DNA of 64,000 nt from Croceimicrobium sp963977415 (GTDB lineage: Bacteria > Bacteroidota > Bacteroidia > Flavobacteriales > Schleiferiaceae): NCBI GenBank assembly GCA_963977415.1, contig CAXBOS010000014.1, positions 47,076-111,075 on the forward strand, written 5' to 3'. The notes under the pieces are model-generated. The model searched no databases, was not told where the DNA came from, and was given only the letters and a program-made list of their open reading frames with translations. Both the position numbers and the translations under genes were made by a program. The stretch's first letter is position 1. Each line of letters begins with the position of its first letter. Shown here piece after piece: positions 26,608 through 35,600 of the stretch.

Positions 26608-28217
26608 TGGAATTTTTCTATGTTATAATCGGTGGTAAAATCCCCGAAACTATTTTTAAGCTGACTCTTATGGCACTCTTTACAATCCACTTCGGCATGT
26701 TTCCCTTCTAAAGGAAATTCGGTTTTGTTGTGATCGAAGAAACTCGCTTCCCACTCTTTAATATTATCGCTATGACAGGCTTTACAATCAGTAATGCCTT
26801 CTTTTTCAAACTGATTACCGTGAATATTATCCTCTGTATGACAGCTGTAACAATCGCTTGCTAAATCATTAAATTCCTGAATAAAGCCCAGTTCTAAATT
26901 GGCATCTTCTTTAAAGTGACAAGAGCGGCAATCCGTTTCTTGATGTGCCAATTGAAGGGCAAAGTCGGTTTGATTATGATCAAAATCGATGGTAGTCCAA
27001 TTTTCTACTTGATGGCAAGATTTACAATCTTGACTCGGATAAAAAGTGCTATCTATAAAGCCTTCATGAATATCAACGTGGCATTCTATACAATTCGTAC
27101 TATTAAATTTAAAAGTCCACCTTTTATCTTCATTAGGCTTGTGACAAGCAAAACATGGCGTAGCCAGATGCGCTCCTTCTAGCGGATAGTCGCTCGAATC
27201 ATGATCATCTAAGCCATAGCTTGTGTAACTAAACTTTTCCTCTAAACTATGGCACTCTTTACAATCGGGTTTACTTAAATCGGGTTTGATGAACTCCCCC
27301 TCATGGTAATCGTCGTGGCAATCTAAGCACTGGGCAAAGGCAAGATCACGCTTATAATCTCCCCCAATATGGCATTCGGCACAAGAAACCGTTAAGTGCT
27401 GTCCTTCTAAGGGATAATCGGTTAAATTATGATTGAATTTATTAGAAACCTTAATCTTCTGCCAAGAATTAATACTGTGGCAATCGGTGCAAGAATTCCC
27501 AAATTTACCCTCATGCTGATCTTCGTGGCAATCGGTACACTTAGCAAATGCGATATCGCTAAACTGTTGAAAATCCTTGCCATTGCGGGTAGTTTTCTTA
27601 TGGCATTTTATACAATCAACCTCTACATGCGCGCCTTTAAGGGGATAATCAGTTTTATTATGATCAAAGCCCAATAAGGTGTTGAAATTATCAAAGCCAT
27701 GACAATCGGTACAAGAATTCCCTAACGTTGTTTGGTGATAATCTACGTGGCAGTTTAAGCACTCCTGCTCCATGCCTAAAAAAGTACCCTCTCGTTTTTT
27801 AATATCTGCGGAAGCAATAAAGTCAGGTTTGTGACAATCGCGGCAGTCGATTTTACCATGTTCTCCTTTTAATTTATAACCGGTTAAGTTGTGGTCGAAT
27901 TTTTCTTCATCCAAGCGAACGGAATTAAAATTAACTCCGTGATGCTCGCTGTGGCAAGAAATACACGATTTTGTTTTCACTTCGGTAGATGCGTGATAAC
28001 CGCGATTATTGTTAATTAGAAAGTCAAGCGTTTTATGACAATCGAGACAAAGCTTTTCTGAAACCTTCGCTCCTAATTCGTGGCACTTGGTGCAATTAGC
28101 CAATCCCTCTAAATCGGAGTGCGCCTTAGAGAGTTTTCCCGGTGAAAACTGAGCTGAAAGATTTATCCCGGCAAAAAGCAGGATAAGGAGGGTCGTTATT
28201 TTAAATAGCTTTTTCAA
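26583..28217 (-). CDS. Multihaem cytochrome c, 20 CxxCH motifs
   Basis: A 544-aa exported protein (signal ends LSAQ near residue 22) with 20 CxxCH motifs by my count. A module of about 55-60 residues repeats: FDHN-x-T-x-[YF]-x-L-x-G-x-H followed by C-x2-CH, then a second CxxCH. Histidines in DHN and G-x-H are likely distal ligands, so bis-His haems arranged as a wire are expected. The start is TTG overlapping the upstream stop (TTGA); no ATG lies in the signal peptide. With the next gene the operon encodes 33 haem sites. Confidence 0.92.
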   Translation of the reverse strand: MKKLFKITTLLILLFAGINLSAQFSPGKLSKAHSDLEGLANCTKCHELGAKVSEKLCLDCHKTLDFLINNNRGYHASTEVKTKSCISCHSEHHGVNFNSVRLDEEKFDHNLTGYKLKGEHGKIDCRDCHKPDFIASADIKKREGTFLGMEQECLNCHVDYHQTTLGNSCTDCHGFDNFNTLLGFDHNKTDYPLKGAHVEVDCIKCHKKTTRNGKDFQQFSDIAFAKCTDCHEDQHEGKFGNSCTDCHSINSWQKIKVSNKFNHNLTDYPLEGQHLTVSCAECHIGGDYKRDLAFAQCLDCHDDYHEGEFIKPDLSKPDCKECHSLEEKFSYTSYGLDDHDSSDYPLEGAHLATPCFACHKPNEDKRWTFKFNSTNCIECHVDIHEGFIDSTFYPSQDCKSCHQVENWTTIDFDHNQTDFALQLAHQETDCRSCHFKEDANLELGFIQEFNDLASDCYSCHTEDNIHGNQFEKEGITDCKACHSDNIKEWEASFFDHNKTEFPLEGKHAEVDCKECHKSQLKNSFGDFTTDYNIEKFQCIDCHSS

Positions 28218-29539
28218 TGCTTCTTAACGATTTTACCAAATTTCTTATCTACCTCAATACTGGCTTTTTGTAAGAAGGAAATGGGTAATTCACCCCCTGC
28301 AAAAATGTACACGCGATCATTTGGCAAGCTGATCTCTTCACCTTGCGCATCTGTGTAAACGATATCTTCTTTTCTAATTTCCTTAAGATTGCTTCCTAAC
28401 AGAAGCTTAATTTTACCAGCATCTACGGCCGCATCTAAGTTCGTCCTATTTTGGGTCTTAATTCTCCCAAATTTCTCTTTCCGATAAGATAAATGAACCT
28501 CATTATGATCCATTAATAGCATGGCCGACTCTACCGCGGAGTCGCCACCCCCCACAATTACAATTTTCTCACCTTCTATGGTTTCAGGCTCTAAGAGGCG
28601 ATAGGCCACTTTAGTAGATTGCTCTCCCGGAATATTCAGTTTGCGCGGGGTACCTCTTCTTCCGATGGCAATTAAAACTTGTTTGGCTCTAAATACTTTA
28701 TCGTTTTTGGCCATTACCTTAAAATTATAGGCGCCCTCGGGTATAATTTGATCTATTTCACAATGCTCTTCTACTTCAATTTCGTTTCGGCCCAGAGCCT
28801 CATTCCAAATACTGAGCAATTCTTCTTTGCTCGTATTCACTAATTTCAATTTACCATAGAGCGGTAAATTCATCGGTTTGGTCATAACCACCTTGCTCCG
28901 CGGAAAAGTAAAAACGGTTCCACCAAGGCTATCTTGATCTACAATTTTAAACTTCAGGCCCTTACTTTTGGCCGTTAAGGCACCCGCAATTCCTGCCGGA
29001 CCCGCCCCGATAATAAGTAAGTCGTATTCATCGGTACTTCTTTCCGGTCTTAAACGGGCAATATTTTCCACCGCCTGCACCCCTTGCTCCGCTGAGTTTT
29101 TAATTAAACCCATACCGCCGAGCTCGCCGGCAATGTAAATCCCGTTAATATTGGTTTCGTAGGTAGGTTTTACGTGTGGTAAATCTACGCCGCGCTTCTC
29201 GGTGCCAATACGTAAAGAAATGGCATCTACCGGGCAAGCATGAAAACAAGCACCATGGCCAATGCAACTGGAGGCATTAATTACCGTGGCTTGACCATCG
29301 ATTAAGCCTAAAATATCTTGTTCGGGACAAGCCGTAATGCAAGCCCCACTGCCAATACAGGTGTTTAAGTCAATATAAGGATGCAATGAAACCGGCTCAA
29401 AACGCCCATCTTCTTTGGCTTGTGCAACTTTTTGCTGCACCACTTTAAAACGTTTGGAACCACGATAAACGTAATAGAAAACTATCCCTAGGCAAACTAA
29501 GAAGGTGAAACCGTATATGATTAATTCTTCTGTGCTCAT
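28214..29539 (-). CDS. Membrane-anchored Fe-S/FAD pyridine-nucleotide oxidoreductase
   Basis: A 441-aa protein. An N-terminal membrane helix (residues 6-25) is followed by a ferredoxin-like domain (58-110), then a flavoprotein domain with FAD loop GAGPAG (178-183) and a second dinucleotide loop IVGGGDSAVESA near residue 325, as in thioredoxin-reductase/YpdA-like enzymes. It probably moves electrons between NAD(P)H and the membrane partner. Both Fe-S motifs read C-x5-C-x3-CP: the usual second Cys is Ser64 and His95. ATG 29539 forms TAATG with the upstream stop; a longer start at 29638 would lie inside that gene. Confidence 0.85.
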   Translation of the reverse strand: MSTEELIIYGFTFLVCLGIVFYYVYRGSKRFKVVQQKVAQAKEDGRFEPVSLHPYIDLNTCIGSGACITACPEQDILGLIDGQATVINASSCIGHGACFHACPVDAISLRIGTEKRGVDLPHVKPTYETNINGIYIAGELGGMGLIKNSAEQGVQAVENIARLRPERSTDEYDLLIIGAGPAGIAGALTAKSKGLKFKIVDQDSLGGTVFTFPRSKVVMTKPMNLPLYGKLKLVNTSKEELLSIWNEALGRNEIEVEEHCEIDQIIPEGAYNFKVMAKNDKVFRAKQVLIAIGRRGTPRKLNIPGEQSTKVAYRLLEPETIEGEKIVIVGGGDSAVESAMLLMDHNEVHLSYRKEKFGRIKTQNRTNLDAAVDAGKIKLLLGSNLKEIRKEDIVYTDAQGEEISLPNDRVYIFAGGELPISFLQKASIEVDKKFGKIVKKH

Positions 29540-30381
29540 TAAAATATCCAGGTATAGCCCATGGTTAAAGTGGCGCCAATATGCACCACCACAATTATTA
29601 ACATGATAAGAGCGAAGGGGCGATGCGCCACATGCCAAAGTTTAAAGAGTTTTTGCATGCTCGCCAAACGCGCAATTCTCCTTTCCATTTTCCATTCTAA
29701 TTTCGCTGAATTTAGCACTAGAGACTGCTGCTCCTTATCTAGGTTTAAGGAAGAAACACGTTTGCTTATTTCACTGAAGTAGTTTCTTTCAAACAAAAAA
29801 TTACGGGGACCCCAAGCATAGGGATTTTTAAAATTGAGGATGTCGGTTTTTAATTTAGTATCCGAGCCAATGAGATCATCGAGAATAGATAAGCCCGCTT
29901 CTTGCTGTTTTCTAATTTCGACTAAACTCAATTCTTTACCACTAATGCTGCGGGGAATTTGATTGTAAATATAACGCCCCACTACCCCACTAGCCACTAC
30001 AATTACCATAGACCAGAAAGCAATAGAAACGATTCCACCAAATTTAAAGGTGGTATGAAAGAGAATCATAATAGGCCCGACCGTGCAAAGGAAAATGTGA
30101 AATTCTAATAAGTAGCGCAAACGAATGAAACGCTCTAAATAGCCATATTTCTTCGCCGTTATGTAAAGTACTACGCCCACTAATATTAAGAGCGTTCCAA
30201 GAACGCCAAGGCCTTGGCCAAAAATTCCGCTTGCTTTTAAATAGGCATGCGAGTCTTGGTAAAATCGCTCTTCGAGCGGAGTCTGATAATACTCATAACC
30301 CTTTATTGATAGGTAAATAGTAACCAAAAGGGTCACTAATACCATCGACCAGATGTAAATCTGATGCCAAATGCGTGACAT
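29539..30381 (-). CDS. Membrane electron-transfer subunit, cytochrome-b-like
   Basis: A 280-aa inner-membrane protein with about five hydrophobic segments (residues 8-28, 55-75, 92-108, 115-135 and 255-275). Histidines lie in or next to helices (EFHIFLCTVGPIMILFHTT, WHVAHRPFALIM, VVVHIGATL), as expected for b-haem or quinone sites. A long cytoplasmic stretch (140-245) separates helices four and five. I do not recognise a named family. As first gene of the operon, coupled to the Fe-S/FAD protein, it is the likely link between the quinone pool and periplasmic cytochromes. Confidence 0.7.
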   Translation of the reverse strand: MSRIWHQIYIWSMVLVTLLVTIYLSIKGYEYYQTPLEERFYQDSHAYLKASGIFGQGLGVLGTLLILVGVVLYITAKKYGYLERFIRLRYLLEFHIFLCTVGPIMILFHTTFKFGGIVSIAFWSMVIVVASGVVGRYIYNQIPRSISGKELSLVEIRKQQEAGLSILDDLIGSDTKLKTDILNFKNPYAWGPRNFLFERNYFSEISKRVSSLNLDKEQQSLVLNSAKLEWKMERRIARLASMQKLFKLWHVAHRPFALIMLIIVVVHIGATLTMGYTWIF

Positions 30382-30431
30382 GGTTGGATGGTTAAAAATT
30401 AGCTTGGTTAGAAATTGTATAATTCCTTATA

Positions 30432-30439
30432 CAAACATA
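30432..30439 (-). promoter_or_regulatory. Promoter -7 box of the multihaem operon
   Basis: The minus strand reads TATGTTTG, matching TAnnTTTG, 51 bases before the ATG at 30381. It lies 35 bases from the operator candidate at 30475-30492, so the two divergent transcripts could be co-regulated. Confidence 0.5.
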
Positions 30440-30474
30440 GGCAGAATATAGGGTCTATTTAGTTCAGATTCTTA

Positions 30475-30492
30475 TTTTAAACGAATCTTAAG
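30475..30492 (+). promoter_or_regulatory. Candidate response-regulator operator, copy 1
   Basis: TTTTAAA-N4-TCTTAAG: two related heptamers 11 bases apart, centre to centre. Flanking TTCTTAT (30469-30475) and ATAAGAA (30498-30504) add an inverted pair. The same layout recurs at 32570-32587 before the efflux gene. OmpR/PhoB-family regulators bind direct repeats with 11-base phasing, so autoregulation by the adjacent regulator is plausible. Confidence 0.5.
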
Positions 30493-30536
30493 AATTGATA
30501 AGAAAGGGCTTAAGTATTAATCCGCAAATTTGCCGC

Positions 30537-31193
30537 ATGCGAGTATTAGTAGTAAAAGATGAAATAGGAATTGCCAACTTTCTTCAGCAAGGACTGGAAG
30601 AAGAAGGCTACCGAGTTAGTGTTTGTAATAATGGAAGGGAAGGATTAAAGCTAGCCTTGGAGGAAGAGTTTGCCATCCTACTGCTTGATTGGAACCTACC
30701 AGAATTCAGTGGATTACAAATCTGCGAAAGCATACGAGAAAAGGGAATTAGCAGTCCAGTGATATTTTTAACCGCGCGTGATACTAGCGAGGATATCATT
30801 AAGGGATTGCAAGCGGGTGCCAATGATTATATTAAAAAGCCCTTCAATTTTAATGAGCTCCTAGAGCGCATGAAGGTGCAACTAAGAGGTAAAGAAGCAC
30901 CGAAAAGATTAGTGCTGGGAGCCCTCAACATTTTACCGGGCAGCAGACAAGCCTTTGTGAATGGTGAGGAAATTCATCTCACTCAAAAGGAGTTTGAATT
31001 ACTAAGTTATTTACTGGAACGAAAAGGGGAGGTTTGTTCGCGCACCAAAATTATTGAAGACGTATGGGACATTCATTTCGACTATGAAACGGGTGTGATT
31101 GATGTTTATGTAAATGCTTTACGCAAAAAGCTTGGTGAGGCGGCGGGCCTCTTAAAAACCGTGCGTGGTATAGGCTATATGATTCAGAAATAA
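30537..31193 (+). CDS. OmpR/PhoB-family response regulator
   Basis: A 218-aa regulator: receiver domain (1-115) with phosphoacceptor Asp51 in LLLDWNLPEFSG, conserved Thr in FLTAR and Lys in KKPF, then a winged-helix DNA-binding domain (125-218) with LTQKEFELLSYLL and VYVNALRKKL. The start ATG 30537 gives MRVLVVKDE; a start at 30495 would add 14 unlike residues. The first acidic-pocket residue is Lys7 instead of the usual Glu or Asp (VVEDE type). The stop overlaps the kinase ATG by one base (TAATG). Likely controls the metal efflux genes downstream. Confidence 0.92.
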   Translation: MRVLVVKDEIGIANFLQQGLEEEGYRVSVCNNGREGLKLALEEEFAILLLDWNLPEFSGLQICESIREKGISSPVIFLTARDTSEDIIKGLQAGANDYIKKPFNFNELLERMKVQLRGKEAPKRLVLGALNILPGSRQAFVNGEEIHLTQKEFELLSYLLERKGEVCSRTKIIEDVWDIHFDYETGVIDVYVNALRKKLGEAAGLLKTVRGIGYMIQK

Positions 31194-32575
31194 TGAACTT
31201 AAAAATTAAAGATCGCTTAGCCCTGAACTACCTAGTAGCAACCTCTATCTTAATGGCGGCGGTTTTTAGTAGCATATACTTTGTGGTTAAAGAAGTGGTA
31301 ATGTTTAATATAGACCGTGATTTAAGATACGAGTTAAATAAGCATACCAAAGAAGTTGAAGTGGTTGATAACAAGCTCAGCTTTGTAAATATTGAAGAAT
31401 GGGAAGAACGTGAGCATCGCGAGGTGCAGGTGAATCCCGTTTTTATTCAAATTGTAAACGTCAAGGGCGAGATAATGGGGCGTTCACCCAATTTGAAAAA
31501 CGATTCTTTACGCTTTTCCGATGCTCATACGAGCGAGTTTTACAATCAGTTAATTGGTGATCAAAGGGTACGTACTGCTCGTATTGCCTTAAAAAACCGA
31601 GGTAAAATAAGTGGCTATATCTTAGCTGCCATGTCGCTTGAGTCATCCATCACGGTGCTGCAAAAGCTACAAAATATTTTGGTGCTCTCCTTTGCTGTGG
31701 TGCTAATGGTACTCTTTTTCTTTTCGCGCATTTTAGCTGGTCGGCTTATTCGTCCTATCAAGCATTTGAGTGAAAGCATGGATCACATCAATCGCAATAA
31801 TTTAGGGGAACGAGTAGATTTACCCAGTAAAAAGGATGAAATCTATAGTCTCTCTTTAAACTTTAACCGATTGCTAGACCGCATCGAAAAAGCACTTATT
31901 AGAGAACGGCAGTTTACGGCTGATGCTTCCCATCAATTGCGAACACCGCTCGCCGTATTAAAAGGAACTTTAGAAGTATTAATTCGCCGCGGACGCGATC
32001 AAAAAGAATACGAAGAAAAAATTAGCTTTTGCATTAACGAAATCGATCGCATGAGTAAAAGTGCGGAACAATTACTGACCATTGCAAGAATTGATAATTA
32101 CCAAATTAATAGCAAAGTTGAACTAGAAGACATTAACAACATTGTAAAGGCGATACTAGATCGCTTTAAGGATCCTATTAATACTCAAAAATTAAAGCTT
32201 AATGTCAACTATTTGTTAGACAAAACCTGCAAAGTAGACGCTTACTATAGCGACCTCATTTTAGAAAACTTAATTTCTAACGCTATAAAATATTCTCGCA
32301 TAAGCGGTGAAGTAAGGATTTCGATTTTTAAGAATCAAAAGGGACTTTTCTGCGAGGTTTGCGATGAAGGAATAGGCATTCATACAAATGAGTTGGAAAA
32401 AATATTCGATAGTTTCTATCGCTCAGATGCCGTGAATCACAATACCATAAAGGGAAATGGCCTTGGCTTGGCTATTGCTCGCAAGGCGGCAGATAGTATT
32501 GGCACCAGCTTAACAGTTAAAAGTGTTATTAACGAAGGTTCTTGTTTTACCCTTTCCTACCCTTCAATATCTTAA
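31193..32575 (+). CDS. Sensor histidine kinase
   Basis: A 460-aa membrane kinase of the CusS/CzcS style. TM1 spans residues 13-33, a periplasmic sensor of about 125 residues follows, and TM2 spans 161-179. HAMP lies at about 180-232, HisKA has His247 in DASHQLRTPLAVL, and the ATPase domain has ENLISNAIKYS, CDEGIGI and GNGLGLAIARKAAD. The sensor has no obvious metal-ligand cluster. It is coupled to the regulator gene, and its stop codon lies in operator copy 2. Confidence 0.93.
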   Translation: MNLKIKDRLALNYLVATSILMAAVFSSIYFVVKEVVMFNIDRDLRYELNKHTKEVEVVDNKLSFVNIEEWEEREHREVQVNPVFIQIVNVKGEIMGRSPNLKNDSLRFSDAHTSEFYNQLIGDQRVRTARIALKNRGKISGYILAAMSLESSITVLQKLQNILVLSFAVVLMVLFFFSRILAGRLIRPIKHLSESMDHINRNNLGERVDLPSKKDEIYSLSLNFNRLLDRIEKALIRERQFTADASHQLRTPLAVLKGTLEVLIRRGRDQKEYEEKISFCINEIDRMSKSAEQLLTIARIDNYQINSKVELEDINNIVKAILDRFKDPINTQKLKLNVNYLLDKTCKVDAYYSDLILENLISNAIKYSRISGEVRISIFKNQKGLFCEVCDEGIGIHTNELEKIFDSFYRSDAVNHNTIKGNGLGLAIARKAADSIGTSLTVKSVINEGSCFTLSYPSIS

Positions 32576-32587
32576 GCCATTCTTAAG
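32570..32587 (+). promoter_or_regulatory. Candidate response-regulator operator, copy 2
   Basis: TCTTAAG-N4-TCTTAAG: two identical heptamers exactly 11 bases apart, overlapping the kinase stop codon and lying 33 bases before the -7 box of the efflux operon. It has the same architecture as 30475-30492. Confidence 0.6.
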
Positions 32588-32619
32588 CTTAAAAAAAGCC
32601 GCACAGCCTTTCACCCAAT

Positions 32620-32627
32620 TACCTTTG
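32620..32627 (+). promoter_or_regulatory. Promoter -7 box for metal efflux operon
   Basis: TACCTTTG, a perfect TAnnTTTG match, 19 bases before the ATG at 32646. No -33 TTTG is evident, which fits an activator-dependent promoter with the operator at 32570-32587. Confidence 0.6.
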
Positions 32628-32645
32628 TAAAAAATTAAACTATCC

Positions 32646-35600
32646 ATGATAGACCACATAATACATTTTAGTCTAAAGAATAAATTAATTGTTTTTCTTT
32701 TTACTGCAGTTTTAATAGGTGGTGGAATTTATTCTTTACTAAACTTACCGATTGGCGCTGTTCCCGACATCACCAATAATCAAGTTCAAGTAATTACTAC
32801 TTCTCGCAATTTGGCGACTGAAGATGTGGAGAAATTCATCACCTATCCCGTTGAGCTCGAAATGGCCAATTTACCAGGTGTAAAAGAAATTAGGTCTATC
32901 TCTAAGTTCGGACTTTCGGTAGTGACAGTGGTGTTCGAAGATAAAATGGGAAGCTATTTACCGCGTCAGTTAATTGCCGAAAAAATTAAATCGGCCGAAG
33001 AGCAAATCCCCTCCAACTTTGGTAAACCCTTTATGGGCCCAGTTACAACTGGTTTAGGGGAGATATACCAATACGTTATTGATGTAGATTCGAATTATAA
33101 AGATTGGTATAGCCTAAGCGACATTCGCACCATACAAGACTGGGTGGTGAAACGCCAATTGTCTGGTATCCCCGGAGTAGTGGAAATAAACACTTGGGGC
33201 GGTTACCTGAAACAATATGAAGTAGCCATTAATCCCGCGCAATTACGCAGCCTAAACATTCCTATCGGCAAAGTATTTCAGGCCTTAGAAAACAATAATG
33301 GCATTGCCGGCGGGGCCTATATAGAAAAGCAGCAACAAAGCTATTTTGTAAGAGCTGAGGGCTTGTTGGAAAGCCTGAGCGACATCGAAAATATTGTGGT
33401 AGAACGCCGTAATAATATTCCCATTTTAATAAAAGATTTGGCCACAGTTGACTTTGGTCACGCGACGCGATTCGGTGCCATTACGGGCAATGCAGAAGGT
33501 GAAAAAGTTCTCGGTCAAGTTATGATGCTTAAAGACGCTGACTCGAAAGCGGTTATTGACGCGGTAAAAGCCAGAGTTGCGGAAGTACAGAAAACCCTAC
33601 CTAAAGGAATAAGCATAAACCCTATTTTAGAGCGTAGTGAGCTCATTGGTAAAACTACTTTCACCATTGCCGAAAACCTTATTCTCGGTTGTTTAATTGT
33701 GATTTTCGTGGTGGTGCTTTTACTAGGAAACTGGCGCTCGGGTTTAGTAGTTGCCTCCGTTATCCCACTTACTCTGCTTTTCGCCATTAGCATGATGTAC
33801 ATTTTTGGCGTAGATGCAAACTTAATGAGCTTAGGAGCCATTGACTTTGGGATTATTATAGATGGAGCCGTTATTATAATTGAGTATATCGCTTTTAAGA
33901 TTAGCTCGGAAAGGGAGAACATTCTTAGCTTAAGCAAAGAAAAACGTCAGGCTTTTAAAGATCAAATTACCTTTAAGGGCGCCAGTAAAATGATGCACTC
34001 GGCGGTTTTCGGGCAGTTGATTATCATTATTGTTTTTATACCCATTCTCTCCCTCGTTGGCGTGGAAGGCAAAATGTTTCGGCCTATGGCCCTCGTTTTC
34101 AGCTTTGCCTTAACGGGAGCGATGCTCCTCTGCTTTACTTATGTGCCCGTAATGGCCTCCTTATTTATTAAGCCGAGTAATTTAGAGAAAAGCACCGTTT
34201 CTAGTCGCTTAATTGATTTCTTAAAAAGGTTTTACCGTCCTACTATCGTTTGGGCGATGGATAAAAAAGCCTTGGTATTAAGTTTATCAGCTGCCTTGTT
34301 AATTGGCTCTGCATTACTTTTCAATAGTATGGGTGGGGAGTTTGTACCTACCTTGGATGAAGGTGACTTTGTAATTCAGCCCGTTTTAAAAACGGGAACA
34401 TCCTTAGGCGAAACGGTTAAAATTACCACGCAAATTGAAGAAGTTTTGATGGCCTTCCCAGAGGTGGAGCAAATTGCTAGTCGCATTGGTGCCGCTGAAG
34501 TTCCCACCGATCCCATGTCCATGGAAGAAAGCGACGTAATTATAAAACTCAATCCGCGCAGTGAATGGACGAGCGCCGAAAGTAAAGATGAATTGGCCAA
34601 TGTTTTTAAGGAAGCGCTTTTGGCTAAAATTCCCGGCGTAGAATACGAGTTTACCCAACCGATTGAAATGCGTTTTAACGAACTCATCACCGGAACGCGC
34701 TCTGATCTTGCTATTAAAATTTTCGGAGAAGATCTCGATATCCTTTATCAGAAAGCACTTGAAGTAGAAAAAGCGATTCAAAACATTCCCGGAGCGGCTG
34801 ATATTAGTGTAGAAAAAACCGCAGGGCTGCCGCAGATGTCGGTGAAATACGACCGTGCCAAGCTAGCGGAGTTCGGGATAAATATTGCCGACCTCAACCA
34901 AATTATCTCTACGGGTTTTGCAGGTAGTAATGCGGGAAAAGTATTCGAAGGTGAACGCTCCTTCGACCTTGTATTGCGTTTCGATGAAGAACACCGCAAT
35001 GAGATTAGCGATATTAGAAATGCTTCAATTATGGCGGCCAATGGCGAACATTATCCTTTAAGTGAGTTTGCTGAAATCAAATACGCCTTAGGACCCGCTA
35101 AAATTTCACGCGACGACACCAAACGCCGCATTGTAATTGGGGTGAACGTACGTGGTCGTGACTTAGAATCGGTGGTAATTGATGTTCAAAAAACCATTGC
35201 CGCGAAAGTAGAATTACCAACGGGTTACACGGTTGACTATGGTGGTCAATTTGAAAACCTCAGAGCAGCCAGCAAACGTCTGATGATTGCCGTTCCTATC
35301 GCCCTATTGCTAATATTCTTCTTACTCTATTTTGCCTTCAATTCGGTAAAAGAGGCACTCATTATTTACAGTGCCATTCCTTTATCAGCAGTGGGTGGTA
35401 TCTGGCTGTTATATCTTAGAGATCTACCTTTTAGTATTTCTGCTGGGGTTGGTTTTATCGCCTTATTCGGTATTGCGGTGCTTAATGGCATTGTGCTTAT
35501 CGAGGAGTTTAAGGAGCTTAAAGCAGATGGGATTATTGATATGAAAGAGCGCATTATTAAAGGAACTCAGGCTAGATTACGTCCTGTTCTTTTAACCGCA

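Noticed and set aside
26583..28217. Possible sequencing artefact from repeats in the 20-haem cytochrome gene
   Set aside because: The frame stays open through all modules, with a signal peptide at the start and a coupled downstream gene.
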